Origin: Loripinus fragilis
Lineage: Eukaryota; Mollusca; Bivalvia; Lucinida; Lucinidae
Reading direction: 5' to 3'
DNA length: 64,000 bases
Assembly: GCA_964019695.1 (NCBI GenBank)
Contig: OZ026524.1
Span: 28,808,164-28,872,163 of the forward strand
Part shown: positions 33,071 through 44,627 of the stretch, in pieces
How positions within the stretch are numbered: the first letter of the stretch is position 1
How the letters are laid out: the number at the start of each line of letters is the position of its first letter
The notes under the pieces: generated by a model
Told to the model about the DNA's origin: nothing
The model's database searches: none
Seen by the model: the letters and a program-made list of their open reading frames with translations, nothing else
Translations under genes and position numbers: made by a program

Positions 33071-33139
33071 GGCATACAGTGAAGACCCAGATGAAATGCC
33101 GCATCATGCGGCATTTCATCAAGATCTTCACTGTTTGCT
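33071..33139. repeat. Palindromic hairpin, shared outer arms
   Basis: The outer arms are GCATACAGTGAAGACCC and GATCTTCACTGTTTGC. The perfect core is GATGAAATGCCGCAT with ATGCGGCATTTCATC. Confidence 0.8.
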
Positions 33140-33534
33140 AAGACAAAACGCCTTTCAGAGAAAGAAAAACAATTTTTAGGGGAATCATAACCTATGAAAA
33201 GTAAAAAAAAGTAAAATAATCTTTGACACATGCGCTAGAAATCTCTCACACTGGCAACATTATTTTTGACCCATTTATATCGAGCGTTGAGTGTAGACCC
33301 TGGGCAGCATCTTAGCGCTCTGCTGCCATAAACATATGATAACTTGAGGAAGAAAGCGAAAGAATTTTGAATTCTCTAAGATTGAAACATTCCAGCACTG
33401 TAAAAAAACGTATAAGCTAACGCCAAAAACAGTGGCTGCTGAGCTGGCATTTTTACACATACTTTTCTACTAAAGCAAATTGGGACCAGCAATTCTTTGA
33501 TGGTAAATAAACATTTCTACCTGTAATTGTTGTA

Positions 33535-33792
33535 GGGCCCGGAATTTAAATGCCTCCTTAAAGTTAAGGAAGACTTAAGTTAAGTATTGGTTTTTCAACA
33601 TGCTATATTAAATGCTAAATAAATTGCCTGGATCGATGCGGTACTTATGGTCAAGGTTATCTTTATGATCTTCAGAAAAAAATGAAACTATTATGATTTT
33701 AATCAGTTTGAAACGTTATTTTTCGCATCCTAAAAATCAATACTTGACATAGGTCTTCCTTAACTTTAAGAAGGCGTTGTACTTCCGGGCCC
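33535..33792. mobile_element. MITE P13, terminal inverted repeats about 55 bp
   Basis: The left arm GGGCCCGGAATTTAAATGCC, TCCTTAAAGTTAAGGAAGAC and TTAAGTTAAGTATTG is mirrored by CAATACTTGACATAGGTCTT, CCTTAACTTTAAGAAGGCG and TTGTACTTCCGGGCCC. One arm-like fragment also occurs near 32767-32805. Confidence 0.85.
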
Positions 33793-33882
33793 AGATCAAT
33801 ACAATCGAACAGAAGAAGACTTTTAAAGTAGTGGACAAGTTAAATCAATACGAGGTTAGCTTTTTTTAAAAAAAACTTAGAA

Positions 33883-34497
33883 CCATCGCATGGCGTTATA
33901 CAGTCATTAAAGAAGAACTTTTATAGTGTTTTAATATTGCATTTGCTGAAGCCACTCTTTTCAGTATTTCATGTGCTTCAATATCTGAGTTTTTTGTTTT
34001 AGTTAACGATTTGTACATAGGTGATCCATTGGGAGCAAATAAAACACAGGAAATATGCATGTTCCAGTAAGACTCTGCTCATGAACCCACTGAATAGTGG
34101 TAGAGTTAATCCCCTCCCCAGCAGTATGTATAGGTCATACACATAATGCCGAGGGGGCATATTGTAACTGACCCATCTACATTTAGTTATTTCGTCACAC
34201 TTAGCCTAGAATATCCGAAGGCTCCACAGTTTGATCTGAATTCCAGTTCAGTGGTAAGGTCTCTAATTGGCCTTTTCGTTTTTAGAAGCAATCCGGTATC
34301 CAAAGTGTATCAACATCGCTCATGCAATGGTGGAACTTTGGAAGTAGCTTGATCGATGGGGAGTTTGAGAAAGAACAGTAAAAGACACTGCTGCTGGGGA
34401 GTTAGCAACTTGTTAATGGAACAGGCCCGAATCGAACACGCGCCCATGGAAGATCACTAACGTATATCACCCACCGTCGCTGACGCGATGGTGAATC
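33883..34497 (-). mobile_element. Long tRNA-headed repeat, copy 2
   Basis: Reverse complement of the block at 20705-21345 over nearly its full length. Box-B-like CGTGTTCGATTCGGGCC and the head hairpin (CATCGCGTCAGCGACGGTG) are retained. Confidence 0.75.
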
Positions 34498-34837
34498 AGT
34501 GGCTTCTCAGCTGCCATAAAATTTGCTGAAAAGTTACACTTATTTTTTACACTTGTTTTTCTTTACAATAAAATAATACTAATTATAAAAGAAGGGCGCA
34601 AGGTATGAGTTAAATTATGTAAGTTGGCTATGAACATTTTAAGCGTACATGTAACAAAGAAAACTATCGATCAAGCATGTTCAAGTCACGGCTCATCGTT
34701 CGAAAACTCGAAAAATTTCAATTATCGGCCAATATGTCAAACTTGATATTTTTTCGTTGGATTACACACTCTACAATGTTCACTGGTTTGGAAAAATAAT
34801 AATAATAAACCATGTATCAGAAGAAAAACGCTCTTTC

Positions 34838-35148
34838 CATGCGCGGATCCAGAATTTTTTTTCAGAGGGGGTCCAACTTTGAGAACGTTTTTTTAGTTGA
34901 TGTGTGGATCCAAAGACCACTAAAATGTGGCCATTATCGGCCCGCCAGCGAAACGCCATTTAAATGGCGTTAAATGGCGTTTTCGCTGGCGGGCCGATGG
35001 TGGCCGAATATTGAATGCTGGATTTGTAGCTTTTTGATTTTTCAGGGGATCCGGACCAGTATTGCTAAGAAACCCTTTAATTTTGTGATTTTTCGGGGGG
35101 GGGGGGGAGGGGGGTCCGGACCTCATGCCCCCCTCTAGATCCGCTTAT
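34838..35148. repeat. Palindrome-cored element P9, copy 2
   Basis: Begins GCGCGGATCCAGAATTTT and ends CCCCTCTAGATCCGC. The core is CCGCCAGCGAAACGCCATTT with CGCTGGCGGGCCGATGGTGG. A G-tract (about 12 G) sits near 35095-35108. Confidence 0.75.
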
Positions 35149-35167
35149 GCTTTCACTGTTCATCCAG

Positions 35168-35595
35168 TCAGTGGTGTGGAAAAAAACTATGTCTGATCTG
35201 TCCGACTTGGTCCTCTTTCATTCAGGACAAGTAAAAAAAATATAGTTACTTGTCCTGGGACAAATATAAACAAAGTTAATCCAGTTATGTATTTCATTTT
35301 AATTAATTATCATGAATTCACAGTGCAATGCTGTTTGGAAACCTTGGATCCTTATCAGCTGGCTTCTTTAGAAGCCAGCTGATCTGGATATACACTGTTT
35401 TCAATTGGGTTTATATCTGGTTTCATACTTACTGTTTTAAAGAGTTTATGCTTTGTATCAGCAAAGTAAGGGCTAAGCTGAGTTCTTTTTGTGCAGTATC
35501 TGTTCTTTGGGACAAGTAAAATTGTCATTGGACAAATGACCAGTACTCAGTGTCCCTGGGCAAGTATATTATTTTGCTATTTCCACACCCCTGAA
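35168..35595. mobile_element. Inverted-end element P14 (hAT-like ends)
   Basis: The left end is CAGTGGTGTGGAAAAA and the right end is TTTGCTATTTCCACACCCCTG. It contains repeated TTGTCCTGGGACAA-type palindromes and a hairpin at 35332-35401 (TCAGCTGGCTTCTTTAGAAG, then CCAGCTGATC). CAG-GGTGTGG ends are typical of hAT elements, so that class is inferred. Confidence 0.6.
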
Positions 35596-36704
35596 TTCCA
35601 AATACATGTATACTCAAACAAAAAAAGTAACGTCCGATTTTCATGGTACTGTATCTATCAATCCAGTTAAGATGTCGCAACAAAAATAAAACCAAAATGT
35701 TTATCAAAGGTAGGACACACAAAAATTGGTAATTATTTGATTTTATCTTCTTATCATGAAGGGTTATTGAACCTAATGTGCACACAGCTTTTTCCATTAT
35801 CATCAGGAAGTTAATCATCAAAACGTGACACACTTTACATTAAATGGCAGCCAGAAACGTACGACGATGAAAAAACATCTAAAAATTCCAAGTCTGCTTC
35901 TTGAACGAGTGACATTGCAGTTCAAAATCCTACGAAATTAACTGAAATTACCTCCCTTTGAATTAAACAAATAACAATTTAAGAACTTCAAAATCTCCTT
36001 AACCTAACTTTATTTTGAGAGCGTTTTTAATGAATTTTCTGAGTGTTTTCACGCACGCTCGTGATCGGTATTTTGTCACGTCAGAGTATGTTACAGATTA
36101 ATGGCTGTGGTGGTAAAAGCAATGCATACAGCTAGCAAGCATAACATCTAAAGAGTTTGCTCAGTGATGTTTAAATATGCTTAAAATTCGAGATTAAGAC
36201 GGACACGCAAGCTATCGATGCTGTGACTTTTGATTTTAAGGATACTTGTGTTCGCTGCTTTGTCAGCGGCTCTACTGATTATCAAATGAATTTATCTTTA
36301 TTGCAAAACGTTTCTAAATGATCACAATGGGTAATGTGAAATTTTTAATGAAATGCGTTCATGCATTTGGAACTGGCAGACATAAACGTCAAGCGGACAT
36401 AACTTTATTGTTTCAGTATATTTGTAAGTTCTATATGTGTGTGCATCGTGCGGCGACGAGCACATCAGGCTTTGCTGCTTTCAAGAAAGCATATGCTCAA
36501 GCAGCGGGCCACTCTCGACCCACCAGCGAAACGCCATTACTGGCAGGCTATGCATAAATGGTCAGTAAAGCTCCGAGAAGAGCTGTGTAAATGCGCAGAT
36601 TCGCAAGAGCCTGCTACTTGCAATCACAAAATATTCATTAGTTGAAGTTTCAAATATAGCACCCATGGACGCTTTTATATATATACGCAGAACCGAAAAT
36701 AAGG
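35596..36704. other. No gene seen
   Basis: Unique-looking AT-rich sequence. Short open frames at 36318-36645 on both strands are unsupported. Confidence 0.4.
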
Positions 36705-36920
36705 CATGAGCGGATCCGGGGGCGGGAGCAGGTGGTCCGGACTCCTCCTGAAAAATCACAATCATATAGGGTGTCTAAGCAATAATGGTCAGGATCCACT
36801 GAAAATCACAAAGCTACCAATCCAGATTTAATGTTGGGCCATCATCGACCCGCCAGCTAAACGCCATTTAAATGGCGTTTCGCTGGCGGGCCGATGATGG
36901 CCCGATTTTAATCTTTCTAA
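36705..36920. repeat. Palindrome-cored element P9, copy 3
   Basis: The core CCCGCCAGCTAAACGCCATT with AAATGGCGTTTCGCTGGCGG is near 36848-36888. It is preceded by GAAAATCACAAAGCTACCAA, the complement of the P9 flank. Confidence 0.7.
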
Positions 36921-37080
36921 ATCCGCGCTTGTAAGGGAACTCTTTCATTTTGAGGTACTTTTTATTTTACACATTAAAGATGGAGTCAATGTCAATATCA
37001 GGTTTGACCTCCACGCATCATCTCCAGTATCTCCGACAGGTGTCATGCATGTGTTGCTGCACGTGGAGGTCACATCCTAT

Positions 37081-37310
37081 ATGAGCCGCGACATGTGATT
37101 TCCAACAATGTGGCATTTTGACAAGTGTAGACTAGGACGAGCCTGTGCAGCCTCAGAAACTCCAAATTGTATTCAGTCAGTAGCTTAACACTCATAGAAT
37201 ATTCAAGCGACCAGCAAAGGCTCTGATCAGACTGCGCGTATGCGCAGGCTGGTCTGAGCCTTTGCTGGTCGCACATACCACATAGTTGGAAATATCATGT
37301 TGCGGCTCAT
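37081..37310 (+). mobile_element. MITE P1, copy 3
   Basis: The terminal arms ATGAGCCGCGACATGTGATT and ATCATGTTGCGGCTCAT mirror each other. The inner perfect hairpin GCGACCAGCAAAGGCTCTGA / GAGCCTTTGCTGGTCGC has its own CGCGTATGCGC apex. Confidence 0.85.
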
Positions 37311-37567
37311 ATTGACTTGGACTCCTTGATATACAAGGGTTCCCTTATTTTTAGTTCTGCTTATATATACTCCACAAAATAATTGAAAGACCACGATTTT
37401 CGAACGCCATTATAATTAGCTCAAATATCTTAGTTATGTAAAACTTGGTCCAAATCTTTCTACACTTTATGCCCATGAATTAAGATTCATTCTTACTGAT
37501 TTCCAATTCCTAATTTTGCTATAAATGTGTCTCAAATGCACATACCCCCAAAACACATTTTTAACAG

Positions 37568-38187
37568 GTAGTGGGTGGGGTAAAGAAATTATTCTGTGGT
37601 CATTCGAGAAGAATGTAAGTGGCTCCAAATTAAACATTGTTTTAAACAGTTCAGCTTACATGCAAACGATTAAAACCGTTTCATTATACTGGGAAGCAAA
37701 CATTTTAATCTCTGACAATGGCGTTTTGACATTGTTTTGTTTTCTGAAAACAATGTGTGTATTTGGCCATCAAGAATCAGATTTTCAATCGTCATTCTAC
37801 GCCTTTGAGTGTTAGAAAGATGTACCGTTGGGTGGTATCGATGGAATAAAAGAACCATACACTGATGTTTTCAACATCTAAAAGCCATATTAATTCATTT
37901 CATGTAGTTTTGTGGTACATGTATCAGACAGAAAAATGACATTCCAATACATTTAGGTCAAGTTTTAAAATGACACAAAATTAATGCTATTAACATTTTC
38001 TACCATTTTTCTTTTGCAGTTGCACTTGGCAATTATAAATATAGCGTCAAAGATGTCCGAACAATTTAGACTAGATCATAAAATTGATTTTCAAAATAAG
38101 TTCTACACACAATTCATCAATATTATAATTGATAGTATTGGTCCTACCATTATTTTGAGGAGTATACCAAAATATCATGTACAGTAG
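37568..38187 (+). CDS. Candidate two-exon tail of an unrecognised gene
   Basis: Possible exon 37568-37614 (acceptor ATTTTTAACAG, donor AAT/GTAAGT) and possible terminal exon 38020-38187 (acceptor TTTTTCTTTTGCAG, stop TAG). Both meet at phase 0. The peptides are SGWGKEIILWSFEKN and LHLAIINIASKMSEQFRLDH onward to KYHVQ. Good splice signals are the only support. No family is recognised, and the composition is AT-driven. Confidence 0.25.
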
Positions 38188-38836
38188 TTTCAAAGATGCA
38201 TAGTAATGAGGAAATTCTAGTTTTCATATAAACAGGTAAAGCATGACTATTCACTGCCACGGGCATATGCAGTAATCTGTCGTAGGTTCAATATAATAAT
38301 TGTAAACTGAGACTACCTGCACGCCCAAAATCAAGGTAAACTCGCCAGTGTTTGTTTACAACGATTCTCATCTATCTGTGAACCCACTATACTGCCCTAT
38401 TTAATTTGTTGATGATTCAATATATAGCACCAACATGGATGTTTAATGAACGGTTTTACTCATATTATACAATAACTACCAACATATCATGTACTGGTCC
38501 TATTACATTTGTTGACGTCTCAAATATAGCAGCAACATGGACGGTTTTGAGCATATGCGATAAGTACCATCATCTCGTGGGAGGGTCAGCTCTATTATTT
38601 TAAGCTGGAATTTCTCAAACCCACTTACACCTGCTTAAGGATATTTAAGCTGATTTGTTGGCATACTTTTAATGTGTACAGTAATATATTCATGTTTTGA
38701 TTCTATTAGATAATTACTGACTCGTTTGGCCACTCAGAGGTCTAGGGCTTGGAGAATTTTAACTTCCCATGTACTATATAATTATGGCCCTTAACTGAAA
38801 TTTCTATAGCCCAGGTGATGGTACTCTGATGTGTTT
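38188..38836. other. No gene seen
   Basis: AT-rich. A loosely repeated segment (AGCACCAACATGGATG near 38427 and AGCAGCAACATGGACGG near 38529) suggests a diverged local duplication of about 100 bp. Confidence 0.4.
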
Positions 38837-38890
38837 GTTTATTTGTTTGTTTGTTTGTTTGTTTGTTTGTTTGTTTGTTTGTTTGTTTGG
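38837..38890. repeat. GTTT microsatellite
   Basis: About a dozen GTTT units. It continues into a SINE-like tail, so it is probably the 3' repeat of that insertion on the minus strand. Confidence 0.95.
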
Positions 38891-38960
38891 TTCTTAACGA
38901 CGCATCAACCCTTGTGGGTCATTAGCGTCAGACGGTATTAAACTAAACATGGGGGTACTC
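38891..38960 (-). mobile_element. 5'-truncated SINE tail
   Basis: On the minus strand, TTGATGCGTCGTTAAGAACC is followed by the AAAC repeat, the layout of a SINE 3' end. It differs from the GACGTAAAGAATC family. Confidence 0.5.
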
Positions 38961-39426
38961 TGATATTTTCTTATATATATGTAGGCTCGGACCATTTATT
39001 GGGGGTTCAAAATTTTGAATTTCAATATTTTTGGAGGTTCACAGAAAAAGACGAATATTTTGGGGGGTATGATGAAATTGTGTATATTCTTTAGGGTCGT
39101 CACAAAAATGAACTTTTTTATGGAGGGGGGTCATTTATACACAGTCAGGTCTTCCGCTGCTCGCCGATGCATAAAGTACCAGACTGTTTCGCGTGCCGGT
39201 CCATATAAACCTAAAATCTGAAGAATGGTAGTCTAAAATTTGTTGGTCTTCAGAGAGTAAACACACGGGCTGTTAATATGTAATCTTTTAACAATATATT
39301 AGATAATGGTTGTTTGAAGTAGAGCAGCTCGACTCGAGCTTAAATATTTTTCTTAAAGTTAGATGAGGTCATTGGTAAGTAGTAAAGCATATTTGAAATA
39401 ATTACGTTGACAAGCCCATGTAAAGG
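38961..39426. other. No gene seen
   Basis: Contains short G-rich lines (GGAGGTTCACAG, TTGGGGGGTATG) between T-rich runs at 38990-39140. No other structure was seen. Confidence 0.4.
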
Positions 39427-39433
39427 AGAAACT

Positions 39434-39637
39434 TGGAGCGCAATTGCTCAGTGGTATAGCGCTTGACTCGAGACCAAGAGGTTGCGGATTCGAGCCTCAC
39501 CGACGTCACTGCGTTGCGTCCTTGAGCAAGACACATTAATCATTGCTTAGTACTGATTCAACCCAAGAAGATTCCTCCCGACATATCTCACAAAGTGTTG
39601 ACTGGGACGTAAAGAATCACATCAACCAACCAAAAAA
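39434..39637 (+). mobile_element. tRNA-derived SINE
   Basis: The head TGGAGCGCAATTGCTCAGTG, box B GATTCGAGCC and tail GACTGGGACGTAAAGAATCA match the copy at 32540. AGAAACT on both sides is a short possible target-site duplication. Confidence 0.85.
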
Positions 39638-40111
39638 AGAAACTCACTATACTGACAGACTTTAAAAACGCTACACTTAGATAGAAGCTTTAAATTATGT
39701 CTCAAAAAGAAGGCAAAGCGATTATTTTGTTTGTATGTTAAAGAGTGTTCATTTGTAAGTAACACATAAAATGTCCAATTAAATTAATTTAACGAACTGA
39801 AAATGTATACATTTTGAGATAGGAGTCAGTTGTTTCATGTGACAAAAGGTTACCATTGAAATATTCCCTACTTCTTTGAGAAGTATCAAATTTGTGTCAT
39901 GGACCTCTTCAGTCATCAGCCTATGTACCCTTTCATTCGATGGCTTCATTCAGTCGCCTAACTTTATACGAAGGAGTAACGTCATCAGATTTGGTTGTTC
40001 AGTTAAAACTAAAGTTTTTGCAGATGAGGCCAACTCATGATGGCATTCAACAGTCTTTTGAAAGATATTAAGTCTGAAGTTAATGTTGCGTAATTAAAGT
40101 CAGTCAGTATA

Positions 40112-40458
40112 TTAAAGCTGCATACTCTGTAACTATGAACATTTTTCGAAAATTTTCTTTTCTTTTTCAATCATTTGTAAAAGTAGAATTAAGCTCAGCT
40201 GAATACTGCATGGAAAAGTGAATTTTCTTATCAAATAGGTGTGTTTCTCTCTTGTTGGTAATTATTTGCGTCCCTCCAATGATTCTAGGCCGTTGAATTT
40301 TAACATAAATGCAGTTGTTTTGATAGTGATAACTTGTTAAGATTTACGAAAATGGTAAAATGTTTACCTGAATTTGAGTATTTTTACTGTGTTCTTGAAA
40401 AATAAAAACTTTATTTTTAAAATTAGAAGATGAAAAGTTACAGACGATGCAGCTTTAA
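40112..40458. mobile_element. MITE P4 with TTAA ends, copy 1
   Basis: The ends TTAAAGCTGCATACTCTGTA and TTACAGACGATGCAGCTTTAA mirror each other. TTAA at both extremes is reminiscent of piggyBac-type target sites. Long internal arms also pair partly (GCTCAGCTGAATACTGCATG region). A second copy lies at 59280. Confidence 0.75.
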
Positions 40459-40742
40459 GCTATAATCTGTTTTTCCATACGATACATGTTCAACAATTTT
40501 ATCTAATCAAATAAAAATGCTAATGTGCACGACCATCTCTTACCACTACCTTGTGATTCGCAGTAAAACTGGGGTTTAACAAAGATAAACTTTAGTGAAC
40601 ACCTACATGTAGTATAGAGCATATAAATGCTGACAAAATAAAGTAAGAGGGGTATCTATGGGATCAAACAAGCAGAGATCGATCTAACTAACGCCATAAC
40701 CAATAAAGGCATATAGCACCTTTTCAACTTGTGGGACATATT

Positions 40743-40804
40743 TAAACAATGCAGACCAAGATCAGACACCGCAAAGCGCGGCGTCTGATCAGGATCTCCA
40801 TTGG
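40743..40804. repeat. Palindromic hairpin, shared outer arms
   Basis: The core is GATCAGACACCGC with GCGGCGTCTGATC. The outer arms are AACAATGCAGACCAA and GATCTCCATTGGC. Confidence 0.75.
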
Positions 40805-40844
40805 CTCTATTAAAATTTGAATGAAATGGAAAATACCACCCAAC

Positions 40845-41300
40845 GACCTTGACTTTCATGGAGGATAATACACCCTGGTAGACCCAATAATACGATATCG
40901 GTAATGATCGATAACGGAGGAAAATAATGACAAAGTAATGCACCCTGGAAGACCCTATAATTGGTCGATAAAGAAGGGAAAATACTGACAGGCAAAGGAA
41001 TGCGTCCAGGTAGACCCAATTATACGATATCCCTGGATGCTCGATAAAGTAGGGAAACAATGACAAAGTTATGCACCCTGGTAGACCTAATAATACGATA
41101 TCGGTAGATGATCGACAATGGAGAAAAATAATGACAAAGTAATGCACCCTGGTAGACTCAATAAATACGATAGCGGTATATGAACGATAGCGGAGAAAAT
41201 AATAACAGACAATCTAATGCGCACTGGTAGACCGAATAATATGATATCGCTGGATGCTCTTTGATGACAGACAACGTAATGTACCCTGGTTTAGCGATTT
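40845..41300 (+). repeat. Minisatellite, about 66-bp unit, about six copies
   Basis: The repeated core is CACCCTGGTAGACCCAATAA, TACGATATCGGTAGATGATC and AATAATGACAAAGTAATG. Units vary by small deletions. Open frames on its minus strand (40656-41147) come from the repeat. Confidence 0.85.
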
Positions 41301-41477
41301 GTATATTTTTCCTCAACATTTATTTGTCAGTAATTTGCAAAAAATACCTTAAATGATTGCTATAATCTTCCTTTCAGTTTAGAAACTACTGCTTTCAGTT
41401 TAGAAAGAAAAATGTTTCAACCTTATAAATAGTTTACGCACTGTATTGAAGGCATGCTGTTATGTGTTGTGTATGTG

Positions 41478-41516
41478 TGTTTGTTTATTTTTGTTTGTTT
41501 GTTTGTTTGTTTGGTT
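41478..41516. repeat. GTTT microsatellite
   Basis: Interrupted TTTG/GTTT run ending in GGTTG. Confidence 0.9.
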
Positions 41517-42100
41517 GTAAATGTTAACTACTCTGCAGACATGACAAAATAATTATCGCTTTAATTTGAAAGCAATAGTTTTAAACAGGGGCTCGATAAA
41601 CTGATTATTGTCAGTTTATAAATGTATCTCGTGATTTGCTAAAGTCTCGCTGCACTAAGCTCCGCCACTATTGTAAAGACTGTTGCACCCCATTCACATG
41701 TTTTATTGCGTCGGTGCGTAAAGTGCATAACACGAATTGAAAGTTAATATCTTCCGTAATGCCAGGATTGTAATGGATCAAATTAAGGGAAGATTTAAAA
41801 TGTTTATTTGACTGGTTACAATGCAACGGTAAGATTAAAATGAAAACTTACCCTTTCACCACCAAAGTCGAGAAAAATCGCCCGTTGTGTTGTCTGCTGA
41901 TATACTTTGGAAGTCAAGCTTCGTGCCATACAGCATGGACCCAGATCAAACTGCCCCATGGCTGTTTGCCTGCAAATTAAAAACAAAAAATGCTAAAATC
42001 TCGTTTGTTGCAAAACTACCCAAACGAAACGAGATTTTGAGATTTTTTTCCCTAACAGTGAGAGAATTAATGTGCAAGTTTGCCCGACAGGCCCACTGAT

Positions 42101-42243
42101 AAAAGTGCAAAATTATTTTTCTTATTTCTCAACCAAAACATATGTGGTGGGTACTCAAAACAACCGTCTCAATGAGACGGTTCTTTTGAGCACCCAAAAC
42201 ACATGTTTTAATTGAAGGGTAAGAAAATAATTACAATTTTACG
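42101..42243. mobile_element. Palindromic element P2, complete copy
   Basis: Near-perfect mirror: TTCTTATTTCTCAACCAAAA, CATATGTGGTGGGTACTC, core AACCGTCTCAATGAGACGGT, then GAGCACCCAAAACACATG and TAAGAAAATAATTACAATTT. Confidence 0.82.
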
Positions 42244-43000
42244 CTCATAAAATTTCCTTATCTGGATTGATAATAATTAGGGAAGTAGATTAAGCGATAA
42301 GATGTGAATTTACTCGTTGTCCATTATTATAAAAAGAGTCAAAACTTTTTTGGAAAGATCACGAAACGGTAGGATAATGATCGAGTCCATTCCTATGGAA
42401 GTCATGGTAAGTCTTGCAGGATTTAGTTGTTTTTAGTTTCAGGAGGTGCTAGAATTTTATTTGTCAACACTTCAAGTCACCCTCTTTTTTCATGATTTAA
42501 ATTTATTTTTGCACGTTTTCACCATTTAGAGCTTTAATTACACCTTGAGATGGTGGGAGGTAAGCGAGGGAAATGAAGCCACTTAAGATATCAAAAAATT
42601 ACCGAAGCGGATAAAAAAAATATTTGGTCACACTGATGGTAGATATATTTAGCCACCAGCTTAGCAAAATTTTTATACAAAAAATATTTTGATCATTTTG
42701 TGATCATTTCATATAAAATTTATTAAACGAGCCGAATGCTAAGGGTCGTTTTATAAATTTTTCATAATATGTAATTATCACCCATGAAAGATCCTCTATT
42801 CATCATATTATGGCGTTGTGTTTTGGACTCAGACGCGTACGTAAGGCATTTTATAGGATACGCAGTCTTGGGGGGAGGGGGGGGGGGGTCTGGGATTACT
42901 ACATCCATATGGGTATGAAGCCTCGTAGCGGAAAATGGTTTAAGAGCATTCCACAGGGCTAAAGTGAGCTCTCAAGACACGCAACTACACACGACAGGGC
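42244..43000. other. No gene seen
   Basis: AT-rich sequence with a long poly-G tract near 42870-42890. Confidence 0.4.
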
Positions 43001-43143
43001 CTGGGTCGTATTTCATTAAAGTTTTAGGGGCCAAGGTAGGAGCCTGTATCATATTTTTTAAAGTTTTAGGAACCTCTATCATATTTTTTAAGTTTTAGGG
43101 ACCAAGGTCCCTAAATCTTTAAAAGAATACGATACAGGCCCCT
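43001..43143. repeat. Inverted-repeat element P15
   Basis: AGGAGCCTGTATCATATTTT and AAAGTTTTAGG mirror TAAATCTTTAAAAGAATACG and ATACAGGCCC. The segment TATCATATTTTTTAAAGTTT is also duplicated in tandem. Confidence 0.6.
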
Positions 43144-43320
43144 TTGCTACACACTGTTAGTTGCATTTTCTTCCAAAAAATCAATTAAATGGCTGAAAAC
43201 CTTATACTTGAAGCGCCGAGTTGTACGCACATGCGTATTTGCGTACACGTAGGTACACCCCTGGGAGTAATCTATAAAAATCGAAAAAACACTTTGTGGT
43301 TTACATATCTAATGATGTTA

Positions 43321-44166
43321 TATACTTAAACGCAAAAGTTTCGCAACTCATTCTAAAATGCTATTTCCTTCTTTTTGAGCCAAATATTTTACTCTATGAT
43401 ATTGTGATCGACAAGTCCAATGATTTGCGGTTTAAACAACATAAAAATCAGACCAGTGAGACTTACGATTGCCGATCTTCAACAAGAAATGTAAGGCAAC
43501 CCAAATTTGAAAAGTCACAGAGTTACAATATCTTACATTTTATCGAGTCACAGCGTTACACCACATTACATTTTATTCGGAAAAGGTGTTTAACCGTTAT
43601 CTGTTTTCAAATGCAGAAGGGCAGACAAATTAAAGCAGGTTATTTTATGCATTTGGTAACATTCATTACGTCAACGTAAAGCCTTCAATATTTGACGTAA
43701 TTGGCCGTTTAAGCACAACTGAATATCAATAATCGAGTTTTTAATGTCACAAGTGTAAGCCTTCAACACATTGCATAGAAGACAGCAGAATCGCGCGGCA
43801 TAACGGAATTAAATAAACACTTTTGATAAGTTGGTTGACGTTAACAAAGAAACGCAGCGTCTTTGAGCGTTGATAAACGTTAATTGTTAAACCTTAAAAT
43901 GTTTACCGTCAGATGCGACATCTGGCTATCACAGCACATCGTTTGTTTTCAAATCGAGATAACTGTCTTTATGCTAGACGTAAATTGTTGAAAAACACTG
44001 ACGTCATTATAACGTCAGAATGAAGAGTATGATCAAAACCGATTAATGGTTAATCATTCCACATTGTGCAGGAGCATAGAATATGATTATATGAATGTTC
44101 TAACATGGTCCATACGGAATAAAACACAGATATTGAACGGTTGCGAAACTTTTGCGTTTAAGTATA
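43321..44166. mobile_element. Inverted-repeat element P6, 846 bp, TA target site
   Basis: The ends TATACTTAAACGCAAAAGTT then TCGCAAC, and GTTGCGAAACTTTTGCGTTT then AAGTATA, are perfect mirrors over 27 bp, flanked by TA on both sides as in Tc1/mariner-type insertions. No transposase is seen. The open frame at 43296-43679 is not protein-like. Interior segments resemble 6230-6850 in the receptor intron. Confidence 0.82.
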
Positions 44167-44627
44167 TAATGACGCTCTTAGCAATGTTGCGTACATAACA
44201 AAATATAAAGCGAAAATAGTTATGGGGTTTGAGTAGCTATATTCGAAGAAGAACATGTATACTAATGACATAAAGTTAATCATATTTTGATTGTGTTGCT
44301 AATTTTACCAAAGTATCAGTTTTTTTAGTATCAGTTTTTTTACAAAATTATCTATTGCTCATTTAAAAGTACTGTTATTCTATTATCCAAAAGTCAGTAA
44401 TATAGAACTCTACAAATCCTGATGACGTCATTTGAACGTGAGAACTGTACCAACTAAAACACTTCCGAAAACCAAAATAGTTATTTTCTCCAAAAATTGG
44501 AAATGACTTTGCTGACTGTCTGTCAAAGTTTGCAGATAATCAACCATGCTAAATCACACCAGCATAGCTGTATGGCTCTGGCAATTATGAATGGGTTTAA
44601 ATAATGGCGATTTTTTGCCCTTTGAGA

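Larger units (their letters stand above)
33396..34572. mobile_element. P12, copy 2, split by two insertions
   Basis: The left part (CACTGTAAAAAAACGTATAA to about 33534) and right part (TCAGTGGCTTCTCAGCTGCC to about 34572) match the two ends of 31949-32234. P13 (33535-33792) and the long tRNA-headed repeat (33883-34497) lie between them. Confidence 0.6.

Noticed and set aside
40656..41147. 163-codon minus-strand gene
   Set aside because: The frame is produced by the 66-bp minisatellite. The peptide repeats with the unit.
43296..43679. 127-codon plus-strand gene
   Set aside because: Overlaps the inverted-repeat element P6 and has no protein-like pattern.
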